A DNA stretch of 64,000 bases from Candidatus Methylobacter titanis (GCA_029946125.1 JAQSDX010000008.1:18133-82132); one strand, 5' to 3'. Counted from the first letter of the stretch, positions 35,775-45,804 are shown. Notes: a model not told the origin generated them from the sequence alone. Program-made: numbers and translations.

Positions 35775-38169
35775 ATTTATTCGTAATCTGTCAATAAATC
35801 ACAAATTGCTACTCATTTTGTTGTTCTCCAGTGTTACCTCTTTGCTGTTTGCCGGCCTGCTTTTAATAGTGCTTGAGATCTCAGAGTTCCAGAAAAATAC
35901 CCGGGATGATTTGTCAATCCTGGCTCAAATGGTAGGTAATCGCAGTACCGCTGCATTAATGTTCGAGGACAGAGACTTAGCTAATGAAAATTTAGCTGTA
36001 TTTAACAACCTGCCTTATGTGCAAACGGCTTGTTTTTATAATGCGCAAGATGTTATTTTTACGCAATTACAGAAAAACGGGGATCAGGAATGGGCATGTC
36101 CTGTATCCGTTAAAACTGAAGAAACCCGGTTTGAAAACACCCATTTACATGTAGTTCAGCCGATTGTTGTCGATGCGGTTGAAGTGGGTGCCATTTATAT
36201 TCAGGCCGATTTGACTCTGGCTTACTGGCGTAAAGTGCAATTTATAGGGCTGATATTTTTTGTGCTGGCGGGGGTATCGATACTCACCTTCTTCCTGTCA
36301 ACTCCGCTGTTGAAGCTTATTTCCTCGCCGATCAAAAAACTGGTCGATAAAGTTAAAAAAATTAGCGAGACACAAGATTATTCGTTGAGAGCGGATAAAG
36401 TTAATGATGATGAGTTAGGCGTTCTGGTTGACGCCTTTAATGGCCTGATTGCTACTGTTGAGGCCCAAAACCAGGCTTTGACGCTGGCAAAAGACCGTTA
36501 TTTGGCGCTTTATGATGATAATCCGACGATGGTATTTAATCTGAAGGTAGACGGTCGTATTTTATCGGTTAATCGTACCGGTGCCAGGCATCTGGGATTA
36601 TCTGTTGACGAAGTGCAAGGTTGTTCGATTTTTGATTTTGTTCATGGGGATGATTTGCCTATCATGCATGATTTGGTTGAATGTTGCTTGACGCGCCCTT
36701 TACGGGTCTATAAGCAGGAGCTTAGACAGATTTGTCATAAAGGCAGGATTATTTGGGTTAGGGCCACAGCGAGATTGGTCGAAAATGAACATCAGCAAAA
36801 CAGTTTGTTGCTGGTGGGTGAAGATATAACAGAAGCTCGCTTATTGAGTGAAAATATAGCTTATCAGGCGAGTCACGATGCCTTGACAGGCTTGGCTAAT
36901 CGCAGTGAGTTCGATAGTTATATTAAGCAGGCAGTCGCCTTGGCTTATGCCGATAATTCGGAGCATGTTTTGTGCTATCTGGATTTGGATCAATTTAAAG
37001 TGGTTAACGATACCTGCGGCCATCTTGCCGGCGATGAATTGCTCAGACAGTTGGGTGATTTATTAAGGACACATATCAGGAAACAGGATTTTGTAGCCCG
37101 TCTGGGTGGTGACGAGTTTGGCGTGTTGATGATTAATTGCTCATTAAATGAGGCATTTTTAGCGTGCGAAAATTTACGCGATTTGGTTAAAGATTTCCGT
37201 TTTGCCTGGGAAGATAGGAGTTTTACCATCGGCGTGAGTATCGGTATTTCAGCGATAAACGGTTCCAGTGGTAATGCCGTTAACCTGCTTAAAGAGGCCG
37301 ATTCCGCCTGCTATGTGGCGAAAGATAATGGTCGAAACCGGGTGCATGTGTTTAGTCCTGATGATGAAGAGTTAGCGCTGAGACAGGGAGAAATGCAATG
37401 GGTAGAAAAAATTCAGCAAGGTCTGGAACAAAACCGTTTTTGCTTGTATGGGCAACCCATAGTAGCAATTACTCCTCATGAGGAAGGCATGCATTTTGAA
37501 ACCTTGGTTCGTTATCGGGAGAATGATGGGGGCATTATTCCCCCCGGCGCATTTCTACCGGCGGCAGAACGTTATAACCTGGCGCCCTTGCTGGACCGTT
37601 GGGTGATTAGTCATTTGTTTGAATGGATAGCGACGAAGCCGGGCTTTATTGATGAGTTATCGTTGTGTTCAGTCAATTTATCTGGCCTGTCGTTGTCTGA
37701 TGAAACTATGCTGGCATTTATCTCTGAACAGTTCTCCAAATGGGCCATCCCCGCGCATAAAATCTGTTTTGAGGTTACCGAAACTGCCGCTATCGTCAAT
37801 TTATCCTATGCAACCAAATTTATTAAGCAATTAAAAGAGCGCGGCTGTTTATTTTCATTGGATGACTTTGGCAGCGGTTTGTCTTCTTTTGCCTATTTAA
37901 AAAACCTGCCGGTCGATTATCTTAAAATTGACGGCCTGTTCGTTAAGGATATGCTTAATGATAAAGTGGATCTTGCGATGGTGAAATCAATTAACGAAGT
38001 CGGGCATGTTATGGGCAAAAAAACGATTGCCGAATTTGTTGAAAACGAACAGATCTTTAATTTGCTTAATGTCCTGGGTGTGGATTATGCGCAAGGCTAC
38101 GGTATTGGCAAACCCGTGCCTCTGGATGAACTAAAACTTATAAAACCCTTTACATCGGCATCAAAATGA
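35767..38169 (+). CDS. Membrane diguanylate cyclase/phosphodiesterase (HAMP-PAS-GGDEF-EAL)
   Basis: Cyclic-di-GMP enzyme of 800 aa. Order: membrane helix (about 14-37), periplasmic sensor region (about 40-155, CHASE8-like), second helix (about 158-180), HAMP (about 182-235), PAS (about 245-365), GGDEF (about 375-545; ARLGGDEFGVLM intact) and EAL (about 555-800). In the EAL domain the signature is ETLVRY instead of EALLR, but the N, E (FEVTETA), DD (LDDFGSG), K (LKIDG) and E (TIAEFVEN) residues are kept. Start ATG 35767 has GGAG upstream. Flanked by YfiR and a TonB receptor. Confidence 0.93.
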   Translation: MIKFIRNLSINHKLLLILLFSSVTSLLFAGLLLIVLEISEFQKNTRDDLSILAQMVGNRSTAALMFEDRDLANENLAVFNNLPYVQTACFYNAQDVIFTQLQKNGDQEWACPVSVKTEETRFENTHLHVVQPIVVDAVEVGAIYIQADLTLAYWRKVQFIGLIFFVLAGVSILTFFLSTPLLKLISSPIKKLVDKVKKISETQDYSLRADKVNDDELGVLVDAFNGLIATVEAQNQALTLAKDRYLALYDDNPTMVFNLKVDGRILSVNRTGARHLGLSVDEVQGCSIFDFVHGDDLPIMHDLVECCLTRPLRVYKQELRQICHKGRIIWVRATARLVENEHQQNSLLLVGEDITEARLLSENIAYQASHDALTGLANRSEFDSYIKQAVALAYADNSEHVLCYLDLDQFKVVNDTCGHLAGDELLRQLGDLLRTHIRKQDFVARLGGDEFGVLMINCSLNEAFLACENLRDLVKDFRFAWEDRSFTIGVSIGISAINGSSGNAVNLLKEADSACYVAKDNGRNRVHVFSPDDEELALRQGEMQWVEKIQQGLEQNRFCLYGQPIVAITPHEEGMHFETLVRYRENDGGIIPPGAFLPAAERYNLAPLLDRWVISHLFEWIATKPGFIDELSLCSVNLSGLSLSDETMLAFISEQFSKWAIPAHKICFEVTETAAIVNLSYATKFIKQLKERGCLFSLDDFGSGLSSFAYLKNLPVDYLKIDGLFVKDMLNDKVDLAMVKSINEVGHVMGKKTIAEFVENEQIFNLLNVLGVDYAQGYGIGKPVPLDELKLIKPFTSASK

Positions 38170-40292
38170 ACGTCAAAATTTCCATGATTATCGGCTGGTT
38201 AGCGACTATTAGCTACTTTAGTTCATGTGATGCCAGCGCTGAAGACTTAATGGATCTGTCTCTGGATGAATTGGGTGCAATTGCTGTTACTTCTATTGCT
38301 ACAGGCACATCAAAACCTATTTTTCAGTCCGCTGCAGTGACCAGTGTGATTACCGCCGAGCAAATTAAATCGATGGGCGCGACCGAGTTGCATGAGGTAT
38401 TGGAAACTGTATCTGGGGTGCATGCCAGTCTTCAGGAAAATACCTATGATTATAGTTACACTATGCGTGGTATCCGTAATACCCAAAACTCACAGGTTTT
38501 GATGCTATTAAACGGAACCCGTATTACCACGCCTTTTAGTGGCACCTTAATGACGGGTACCGAGTTACCTATTGAGGCTATTCAGCAAGTGGAGGTTATC
38601 CGGGGGCCGGGCTCTGCATTGTATGGCGCGGATGCATTTGCCGGCGTTATCAATATCATTACCAAAAAAGCCAAGGATATTGATGGTACAACGGTAGGTG
38701 GTCGGATAGGTGACCATAACACTCAGAGCGGGTGGGGACAGTATGGCGCTCAGTGGGCAGGCTGGGACGTTGCGACCAGTCTGCAATATCAGCATACCAG
38801 TGGCGATAACGGGCGTATGGTTAATGCCGATGCTCAAACCGGCTTTGATACGGCATTTGGAACGAAAGCTTCTCATGCCCCAGGCGCATTGAATACTCGC
38901 TATGAAACTCTTAACGGCCATCTTAATCTGCAGCGCAAGCATTGGGATATCGGTTTCTGGGCATTTAATTCAATTAACGCAGGCACCCGTGCGGGTGCTG
39001 CTGGCGCATTGGATCCAAATGGTGTTGGCAACGGTGAACAATATTTAGGCGATGTGCGCTTTTCCACTGAAGATTGGCTAGATAGCTGGGAATTGACGGC
39101 TCATGCCAGCTATCAGCAAGCTGATTTTCAGGCTCGACAATTACAGCTTTTTCCGAATCACACAGTGTTACCCATAGGTTCTGATGGGAATATTAGTCCT
39201 TTAGGTACACCCGTTTCATTTCCTAATGGAGTCAATGCTGATATAGGTCGAATAGAAAAGATTCCCGCAATTGAATTGAGCTCAGTCTACAAGGGACTTG
39301 ACAATCATCTACTGCGCTTTAGTGCCGGTTTTCGGTATGAACAAATTAGCGCAAGTGAAAGTAAAAATTTCGGACCTGGGGTAATCGATGGCAGCCAGAG
39401 TGTCGTTGGTGGCACATTAACGAATATAACGGGTACGCCTTTCGCTTATTTGCCGGATACTGATCGGACAATCTGGTCCTTGGTAGCGCAGGATGAATGG
39501 CAGCTTGCTGACGATTGGCAGTTGACTGCAGGCCTGCGTTATGACGATTATTCTGATTTTGGCGGAACCGTCAATCCACGTGTTGCTCTGATTTGGGACA
39601 TTAATGAACAACTCACCAGCAAGCTTTTGTATGGAAAAGCGTTTAGAGCGCCCAATTTTGCAGAACAGTTTACCCAGAATAATCCGGTCGTGCTGGGCAA
39701 CAAAAATTTAAAGCCCGAAACCATTAATACTTATGAATGGGCTATAGATTACCGGCCATTTTCAGCACTAAGAGCCGCAGGTAATGTGTATTATTATCAA
39801 ATTGACAATCTTATAGCGGCAGTGCCTGATCCAGGCAGACAAACAAATAGCTATCAGAATAGCGGCAATCAAAACGGTTATGGAACAGAGTTGGAATTTA
39901 ACTGGCAAGTCGTTGAACAATGGAATGTAAAAGGCAATTACGCGTGGCAGCACGCCACTAACGAAGAAACCAATCGATTGGTGACGGGTGTACCCGAACA
40001 TCAAGTTTATGTTGCTTTGCAGTGGCAATTTATGCCGAACTGGCAATTACAGCCGCAGCTTAACTGGATAGGTGGTAGAACCCGATTACCAGGCGATAAC
40101 CGGCAGTTGAGTGATTATGAAACCATCGACTTAACACTACGGGGTAAAAAATTGTTTGGGCATCTCGATCTCGCGGCCTCCTTACGCAATGCGTTCGATA
40201 CCAATTATTATGAACCGGCGGCGCTCCAATTGCCTCAAAATCTGCCTATGCCGGGAAGAAGCTTTTATCTTGAAGCATCGGTTAACTTTTGA
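38166..40292 (+). CDS. TonB-dependent outer-membrane receptor
   Basis: Outer-membrane transporter of 708 aa. N-terminal signal peptide (about 1-25), then a TonB-box-like LMDLSLDELGAIAVTSIAT. The plug domain follows (AEQIKSMGATELHEVLETVS, MRGIRNTQNSQVLMLLNGTR, VEVIRGPGSALYGADAFAGV), then the beta-barrel ending in an aromatic SFYLEASVNF. The start overlaps the preceding gene by 4 bp. The ligand may be a siderophore, vitamin B12 or another metal complex. Coupling to a c-di-GMP module is unusual for a pure iron receptor. Confidence 0.94.
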   Translation: MNVKISMIIGWLATISYFSSCDASAEDLMDLSLDELGAIAVTSIATGTSKPIFQSAAVTSVITAEQIKSMGATELHEVLETVSGVHASLQENTYDYSYTMRGIRNTQNSQVLMLLNGTRITTPFSGTLMTGTELPIEAIQQVEVIRGPGSALYGADAFAGVINIITKKAKDIDGTTVGGRIGDHNTQSGWGQYGAQWAGWDVATSLQYQHTSGDNGRMVNADAQTGFDTAFGTKASHAPGALNTRYETLNGHLNLQRKHWDIGFWAFNSINAGTRAGAAGALDPNGVGNGEQYLGDVRFSTEDWLDSWELTAHASYQQADFQARQLQLFPNHTVLPIGSDGNISPLGTPVSFPNGVNADIGRIEKIPAIELSSVYKGLDNHLLRFSAGFRYEQISASESKNFGPGVIDGSQSVVGGTLTNITGTPFAYLPDTDRTIWSLVAQDEWQLADDWQLTAGLRYDDYSDFGGTVNPRVALIWDINEQLTSKLLYGKAFRAPNFAEQFTQNNPVVLGNKNLKPETINTYEWAIDYRPFSALRAAGNVYYYQIDNLIAAVPDPGRQTNSYQNSGNQNGYGTELEFNWQVVEQWNVKGNYAWQHATNEETNRLVTGVPEHQVYVALQWQFMPNWQLQPQLNWIGGRTRLPGDNRQLSDYETIDLTLRGKKLFGHLDLAASLRNAFDTNYYEPAALQLPQNLPMPGRSFYLEASVNF

Positions 40293-40355
40293 TGTCTCCA
40301 TGCTATTGACTTAGGGAATGCAATCTGTGTAAGGTAGATTGGGACAGTTGAGACT

Positions 40356-40389
40356 ATTGTGGGAGCGATGCCCTCATCGCTTCCACAAT
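40356..40389. terminator. Strong hairpin after TonB receptor gene
   Basis: ATTGTGGGAGCGATG-CCCT-CATCGCTTCCACAAT: 15-bp stem (one wobble), 4-nt loop, in the 264-bp gap between convergent genes. It belongs to the GTGGGAGCGA repeat type and may end transcription of both sides. The rest of the gap shows nothing else. Confidence 0.6.
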
Positions 40390-40556
40390 GACATAACATC
40401 AGTGCTATCAAATTTTAAATCGCTGTCCCGGCTTAAATAGGAAGCTCAAGCCTCGTGTATCTAAAGCCAGCTTGAGACTTCTTTACCATCGGCATTCAAA
40501 ACTGGCTTTAAACAGCCTGGGTTGATGACTGGGTACTGTCAAGGTTGAGCGATTAC

Positions 40557-41342
40557 TCATGTACCCACCCAACTATTGCTCCTTGCGGCTTTGCTTGGCT
40601 TCTCAATTGGCCGGGTTTGTCCAAAACTGCCTTCATTAGTTAGAAAATTCCATATATTCGGTTTTTTTTCAGCTACACAGTCAAGCAAATCCGTTATTTT
40701 TATGACAGTCGGCCATCGTGGGCCGTGATAATCTCCTTGTGGACCAATTTTTATAAAATTGATGCCCAATGCTGATAAAAATTGTAACAACGACCGTTCC
40801 ATAGTGGCATATAAATAGCGAATGTCGTTTTCATGGCTCACTTTAATGACACAAGCGATTAAGGCGAGACTAATCAGCGGAAAAGCCCGTCGCTCGTCTG
40901 ATGTAAAATAGTCCTGCTGATCAGGACCGATAGCAGCTAAGGTATGCGTTTCATTCTTTCTTTTTTTAAATTCTTTCGATACACAAAATCGTGATACTTC
41001 TCCCAGGTGCTCTCGATTAATAGGCTGCATCACTCCAGAATTATCAATCTCGCAATATAGTTCAAGTGGAAATAATTTTTCCGGGTTATCGGTACCAGGA
41101 AGGATAAGGCGAGTTGTTGCGGCATATTCTCCAGACTTGCGGTGACGAATCAGGTAATGAACCGATTGCGGGTCAAAGTCGTCAAATTCCATTTGATCAG
41201 GGAATTGACAGGGGGATTCGAAGTTGTTTTCAATGCAATACACTTGATAGCGCAGTTTATACACCTCAAGTTTAAGTTCATCAGAAATCGCCGGTACCAT
41301 CTCAAAATATTCATTAAAATGATCGATAATGTTAATAGTCAA
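40557..41342 (-). CDS. PEP-CTERM/exosortase system-associated acyltransferase
   Basis: GNAT-like N-acyltransferase of 261 aa. VYKLRYQVYCIENNF with DPQSVHYLIRHRKSGEYAAT and a late FLSALGINFIKIGPQGDYHG resemble the family found next to exosortase and PEP-CTERM protein genes, which is thought to work like an N-acyl-amino-acid/homoserine-lactone-type synthase. No exosortase or PEP-CTERM protein is in the window; the operon partner may be elsewhere. Gene is isolated, 436 bp from the next gene. Confidence 0.72.
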   Translation of the reverse strand: MTINIIDHFNEYFEMVPAISDELKLEVYKLRYQVYCIENNFESPCQFPDQMEFDDFDPQSVHYLIRHRKSGEYAATTRLILPGTDNPEKLFPLELYCEIDNSGVMQPINREHLGEVSRFCVSKEFKKRKNETHTLAAIGPDQQDYFTSDERRAFPLISLALIACVIKVSHENDIRYLYATMERSLLQFLSALGINFIKIGPQGDYHGPRWPTVIKITDLLDCVAEKKPNIWNFLTNEGSFGQTRPIEKPSKAARSNSWVGT

Positions 41343-41778
41343 GTGTTTGTCTCTTGTTTGATCAGGGGTGATAGGTGATAACTATTTACTACAAAATTCT
41401 TTTGAATAACTTGGATAGGAGATTTTGCGCATTATGCAATCTAAAATTTTTCAGGTTACAACAGCAACTAAACCGGCATCAAGGTAATAAAAGGGCATTT
41501 CAGTGTTTCCGCTCCTGGAAAACTTCAACCGAGTATAGTTTCTATCGGAATAAAAAGCTATCGAGGTGTAGGTTCTGAGTTCATTCGCATGTCTAATCAG
41601 GGAAGAAAGGTAACACGCTGAACTGATGAGCAAAAACAAGGTCTTGCTTGATGAGTTATACTTCCTGAGCTTGATCTGCGGTAAAATCATTCGCTGCCTT
41701 GTGGATGAAAAATTTCAAGGGTTGAAATTCTTGAAAGCAAACTCAATATGACACACAAACTGTAATGAAGGATAAAAA
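41343..41778. other. Intergenic region without recognisable genes
   Basis: 436 bases between the acyltransferase and the methyltransferase. It is AT-rich. I see only short overlapping frames without homology, no obvious repeat and no RNA structure I can name. Promoters for both flanking genes must lie here. Confidence 0.4.
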
Positions 41779-42561
41779 ATGGCACAACCCAAAGGCTATG
41801 TAGACCCGAACTATCTCCACATCATTGGCAATCAACTCAATCAGATTAAGCAACGCTCCTACGCTCTGATGAAAATTCAGCCTGGGCATAAGGTGCTGGA
41901 TTTGGGCTGCGGTCCGGGTACTGACACCATACCTCTGGCGCCAATGGTGGGTGGCAACGGACAAGTCATTGGCGCGGATTACGATGAGGCCATGATTGCC
42001 GAAGCCGAACAACGTGCCGAGCAAGCCGGTGTCAATACATGGGTCGGACATCAGCGCGTTGATGCTATGTCACTGCCGTTTGCAACCGATTATTTCGATT
42101 CCTGCCGTAGTGAGCGCTTGTTTCAGCATTTACCCAATCCCGCACCAGCTTTAGCTGAAATGACTCGTGTCACTAAACCAGGCGGATGGATAGTCGTTGC
42201 GGATACCGATTGGGGTAGCTTGTCAACAGATAGCGATGAAACTGATATTGAACGCCGTCTAGCCCAATTTCTGGCCGAATCCTCTTTGCATAATGGTTAC
42301 TCAGGGCGAAAATTATACCGCTTATTTAAACAACAAAATCTGGCTGATATTTCATTTGAGGTGTTTCCTGTGGCTACGCCCAGTTATGCCTTGGCACGCC
42401 AGGCAACGCAGGCAGAAAGAATCGAACAGGAAGCCCTTAAGGCGGGCGTCATTACGGCTAAGGAGCTCCAACGCTGGCAGACTGGTCTTGAGAAAGCGGA
42501 CTCGGAAGGTGTCTATTTTTGTAGTGTGAATGTCATGATGTTTGCTGGACGCAAGAATTGA
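41779..42561 (+). CDS. Class I SAM-dependent methyltransferase
   Basis: Methyltransferase of 260 aa. Motif I is KVLDLGCGPGTDTIPLAPMV (about 36-55); DYDEAMIAEAEQRAEQAG is the second strand; DAMSLPFATDYFDSCRSERL and ARMTRVTKPGGWIVVADTDW-like text mark the later motifs. It resembles UbiE-type enzymes but the N-terminal YVDPNYLHIIGNQLNQIKQR is typical of stand-alone methyltransferases. RBS AAGGA lies 7 bp upstream. Substrate unknown. Confidence 0.85.
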   Translation: MAQPKGYVDPNYLHIIGNQLNQIKQRSYALMKIQPGHKVLDLGCGPGTDTIPLAPMVGGNGQVIGADYDEAMIAEAEQRAEQAGVNTWVGHQRVDAMSLPFATDYFDSCRSERLFQHLPNPAPALAEMTRVTKPGGWIVVADTDWGSLSTDSDETDIERRLAQFLAESSLHNGYSGRKLYRLFKQQNLADISFEVFPVATPSYALARQATQAERIEQEALKAGVITAKELQRWQTGLEKADSEGVYFCSVNVMMFAGRKN

Positions 42562-42614
42562 ATCTGCTGTTATTGAGGTGTAGGGCGTGCATTATTCACT
42601 CAGTCCTTTGCGCA

Positions 42615-42638
42615 AGGGGCGACCGGCCGGTCGCCCCT
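42615..42638. repeat. Perfect palindromic GGGGCGACCGGCCGGTCGCCCC element
   Basis: 24-bp uninterrupted palindrome AGGGGCGACCGGCCGGTCGCCCCT downstream of the methyltransferase gene. Shares 18 bp with the oadA-oadB gap repeat. Confidence 0.8.
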
Positions 42639-42667
42639 ATAATTATCAATCTTCCTTGCTGGTTTAA

Positions 42668-42790
42668 ACCTCGGCCTTTAGGCCGAAAGGAGCGCCCCGC
42701 AACAAGCGAAGCGATGTTGCTTTATCGGGCGCGGATTGGGGAGGGGATGCATACCCCTTCCCAATCGTTGGCTTCATCCCAACGGGATGT
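42668..42790. repeat. Cluster of further hairpins before purD 3' end
   Basis: After the palindrome come TCGGCC-TTT-AGGCCGA (about 42674), GCAACA...TGTTGC (about 42699-42720) and a near-perfect 13-bp stem GATTGGGGAGGGG / CCCCTTCCCAATC (42734-42766). All lie in the 264-bp convergent gap between the methyltransferase and purD. Confidence 0.6.
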
Positions 42791-42825
42791 TTCCTTATTG
42801 CTCGCGAATTCAAATTATTTAGATT

Positions 42826-44103
42826 TCATTTCTTAATGGCTTTAAAGCCAATATCGGTGCGGTAATAGACCTTATCCCAGTGGATGCGCTCGGCTAGCGC
42901 ATAGGCTCTGCTTTGGGCTTCCTTAATATCATCACCCAAAGCGCAAGCGCATAAGACCCGACCGCCGGCTGTGACCAGATCGTTGCCGACTTGTTTAGTG
43001 GCTGCATGAAAAACCTTGCTGTCTTCGCGCTCCTCGCCAGGCAAGCCGGAAATAACCGCGCCGCTTTGATAGGCATCTGGATAGCCGCCAGCTGCCAAAA
43101 CCACGCCTAAGGCGGCGCGCTCGTCCCAATCGCTGGTGGTCTTATCAAGATCTCCAGCTAGGGCGGCTTCGCACAATTCTACCAGATCGCTTTTCAAGCG
43201 CATCATGATCGGCTGCGTTTCAGGGTCGCCAAAACGGCAGTTGTATTCCAGCACTTTAATGGAGCCGTCGGCACTAATCATTAAACCTGCGTACAGAAAG
43301 CCGGTATAAGGCAGGCCGTCTTCCGCCATGCCTTTTAAGGTCGGTTCGATCACATCGCGCATAACCTTTTGGTGTATTTCAGGGGTGACCACAGGAGCCG
43401 GGGAATAAGCGCCCATGCCGCCGGTATTGGGGCCTTGGTCGCCATTATCGCGGGCTTTGTGATCCTGGGAGGTCGCCATCGGCAAGGCGTGTTTGCCGTC
43501 GGCAATCACAATAAAACTGGCTTCCTCGCCGCTTAGGAATTCTTCGACGACGACACGATTACCGGCTTCGCCGAATACATTGCCGGATAACATGTCCTCG
43601 ACAGCAGCGATTGCATCCGCTTCGGTTTGGGCAACAATCACGCCTTTGCCGGCCGCCAAGCCGTCCGCCTTGACCACAATCGGTGCGCCTTGTTGCCGGA
43701 TATAGGCTATGGCTTGCTGCTGGTCGGTAAAGGATTGGAACGCGGCAGTCGGGATGTTGTGGCGGATCATGAAATCCTTGCAAAAAGTCTTCGAGCCTTC
43801 CAGTTGCGCGGCTTTTGCTGAGGGGCCGAAGCACTTTAACCCCGCTTCCTGGAAACGGTCAACGATGCCCAAAACCAGAGGCACTTCGGGGCCGATGATG
43901 GTCAAGTCGATCGCTTCTTTTTGGGCGAATGCCAGCAGCGCGGCAATATCGTCGACCGCAATGGCGATGTTTTCAACAGCCGGTTCGAGCGCGGTACCGG
44001 CATTGCCGGGCGCGACGAACACTTTTTCGACTTTGGATGATTGTTTGGCTTTCCAGGCGAGGGCGTGTTCACGTCCGCCGCTGCCGACGATGAGGATTTT
44101 CAT
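42826..44103 (-). CDS. purD: Phosphoribosylamine-glycine ligase
   Basis: Second step of purine synthesis: joins glycine to phosphoribosylamine with ATP. The 425 aa has the N-terminal [20 protein letters not shown], the ATP-grasp part with [16 protein letters not shown] (about 143-158), [20 protein letters not shown] and [15 protein letters not shown]. Intact, normal length. Co-oriented with purH, separated by a 90-bp gap containing a palindrome. Confidence 0.97.
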   Translation of the reverse strand: MKILIVGSGGREHALAWKAKQSSKVEKVFVAPGNAGTALEPAVENIAIAVDDIAALLAFAQKEAIDLTIIGPEVPLVLGIVDRFQEAGLKCFGPSAKAAQLEGSKTFCKDFMIRHNIPTAAFQSFTDQQQAIAYIRQQGAPIVVKADGLAAGKGVIVAQTEADAIAAVEDMLSGNVFGEAGNRVVVEEFLSGEEASFIVIADGKHALPMATSQDHKARDNGDQGPNTGGMGAYSPAPVVTPEIHQKVMRDVIEPTLKGMAEDGLPYTGFLYAGLMISADGSIKVLEYNCRFGDPETQPIMMRLKSDLVELCEAALAGDLDKTTSDWDERAALGVVLAAGGYPDAYQSGAVISGLPGEEREDSKVFHAATKQVGNDLVTAGGRVLCACALGDDIKEAQSRAYALAERIHWDKVYYRTDIGFKAIKK

Positions 44104-44122
44104 GGTGCTTCTCGTGTGCTTT

Positions 44123-44176
44123 GTGGGAGCGACTTCAGTCGCCCATATGTTAAAGGGCGACTGAAGTCGCCCCCAC
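44123..44176. repeat. Intergenic palindromic repeat between purH and purD
   Basis: GTGGGAGCGACTTCAGTCGCCC...GGCGACTGAAGTCGCCCCCAC: arms face each other across a short AT-rich loop. Its 22 right-hand bases equal those at 25266-25287. Located between two genes of one pathway on the same strand, so it may reduce read-through into purD. Confidence 0.8.
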
Positions 44177-44193
44177 AGTTTATGCTTTGTTAA

Positions 44194-45804
44194 TTAATGC
44201 CTGAAATGGCGCATGCCGGTAAACACCATCGCGATATTGTGCTCGTCGGCTGCGGCAATGACTTCATTATCCCGCATCGAACCGCCGGGCTGGATGACTG
44301 CGGTGATGCCCGCTTCGGCAGCGGAATCAATGCCGTCCCTGAACGGGAAAAATGCGTCGGAAGCCATCGCCGAACCTGGCACATCCAGGCCGGCATCAAC
44401 GGCTTTGATGCCGGCGATTTTGGCCGAATAAACCCGGCTCATTTGTCCTGCGCCGACGCCGATAGTCTGGCCGTTTTTGCAGTACACAATCGCATTGGAT
44501 TTGACGAATTTGGCGACTTTCCAGGCGAACAGCAAATCGGCCAGTTCCTGTTCGCTCGGGGCGCGTTTGCTGACTATTTTGAGGTCGGCGGCGCCGATCT
44601 CGCCCAGATCCTTGTCCTGAACCAGCAAGCCTCCGGCAACGCGTTTGAAATCGAGGGAAGCTTGATTGGCATTGTTCCAGATACCGCATTCCAACACGCG
44701 CACATTTTGCTTTGCCGCCAAAACGGTTTGAGCGGCTGCGCTGATAGACGGCGCAATAATGACTTCGACAAATTGACGCTTGATGATTTCAGCGGCGGTT
44801 GGTTCGTCCAGTTCCCGGTTAAACGCGATGATGCCGCCGAATGCCGAGGTCGGGTCGGTGGCATAAGCCTTGTCGTAAGCAGCAAGCAGGCTGTCGGCCT
44901 GGGCTACGCCGCAGGGGTTGGCATGTTTGAGAATCACGCAGGTAGGCTGGTCGTTAAACGACTTGACGCATTCCAGCGCGGCATCGGCATCGGCAATATT
45001 GTTGTAGGACAGTTCCTTGCCTTGCAGTTGCTTGGCGGCGGCAATCGTACCGCTAGCCGGTGATTTTTCCCGGTAAAACGCCGCATTTTGATGCGGATTT
45101 TCGCCATAACGCATGCTCTGGTGATGATAAAACTGCAAATTCAGCGTTTCGGGAAACTGGACGCCGTTATCGCCAGGGATGGTGTGTATGCCGCAAGCCT
45201 GTCGGGAACTGGCGCGGCGAATGTTGCCCAAGTAGGTCGCAATCGCGGTGTCATAACGCGCGGTGTGTTCAAAGCTTTTCAGCGCCAGATTGAAGCGGGT
45301 TTGCTGCGCGAGTTCGCTGTTGTTATCTTTTAGTTCGGCAATAATCGTTGCGTAATCGGCCGGATCGACGATGATCGCAACATCGGCATGATTTTTGGCG
45401 GCGGCGCGGATCATGGTCGGGCCGCCGATATCGATGTTTTCAATGGCGGTGGCAAAATCGCAGTCAGGATTGGCAATGGTTTGTTCAAACGGGTACAGAT
45501 TGACTACCACCATATCGATCGGTTTAATGCCGTTCGCGGCCATTACTGCATCATCGATGCCGCGACGCGCCAAAATGCCGCCGTGGACTTTGGGGTGCAA
45601 GGTTTTGACCCGGCCATCCATCATTTCCGGAAAACCGGTGTAATCGGATACTTCGGTCGCCGGAATCTGATGTTCAGCCAAGATTTTGGCAGTGCCGCCG
45701 GTAGACAGGATTTCGATGCCTAAGTGATCGAGTTCACGGCAAAAATCAACGATACCGGATTTGTCGGATACGCTGATCAGCGCGCGGGTGACTTTTTTGT
45801 TCAT
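44194..45804 (-). CDS. purH: Bifunctional AICAR transformylase/IMP cyclohydrolase
   Basis: Last two steps of purine synthesis. The 536 aa has the IMP cyclohydrolase domain first (about 1-200; [47 protein letters not shown]) then the transformylase domain ([13 protein letters not shown] [44 protein letters not shown]). Start ATG 45804. Order purH-purD on the minus strand. Confidence 0.97.
   Translation of the reverse strand: MNKKVTRALISVSDKSGIVDFCRELDHLGIEILSTGGTAKILAEHQIPATEVSDYTGFPEMMDGRVKTLHPKVHGGILARRGIDDAVMAANGIKPIDMVVVNLYPFEQTIANPDCDFATAIENIDIGGPTMIRAAAKNHADVAIIVDPADYATIIAELKDNNSELAQQTRFNLALKSFEHTARYDTAIATYLGNIRRASSRQACGIHTIPGDNGVQFPETLNLQFYHHQSMRYGENPHQNAAFYREKSPASGTIAAAKQLQGKELSYNNIADADAALECVKSFNDQPTCVILKHANPCGVAQADSLLAAYDKAYATDPTSAFGGIIAFNRELDEPTAAEIIKRQFVEVIIAPSISAAAQTVLAAKQNVRVLECGIWNNANQASLDFKRVAGGLLVQDKDLGEIGAADLKIVSKRAPSEQELADLLFAWKVAKFVKSNAIVYCKNGQTIGVGAGQMSRVYSAKIAGIKAVDAGLDVPGSAMASDAFFPFRDGIDSAAEAGITAVIQPGGSMRDNEVIAAADEHNIAMVFTGMRHFRH

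Noticed and set aside
41451..41690. Minus-strand 79-codon frame in the large gap before the methyltransferase
   Set aside because: No family features or good start; composition resembles random AT-rich DNA.
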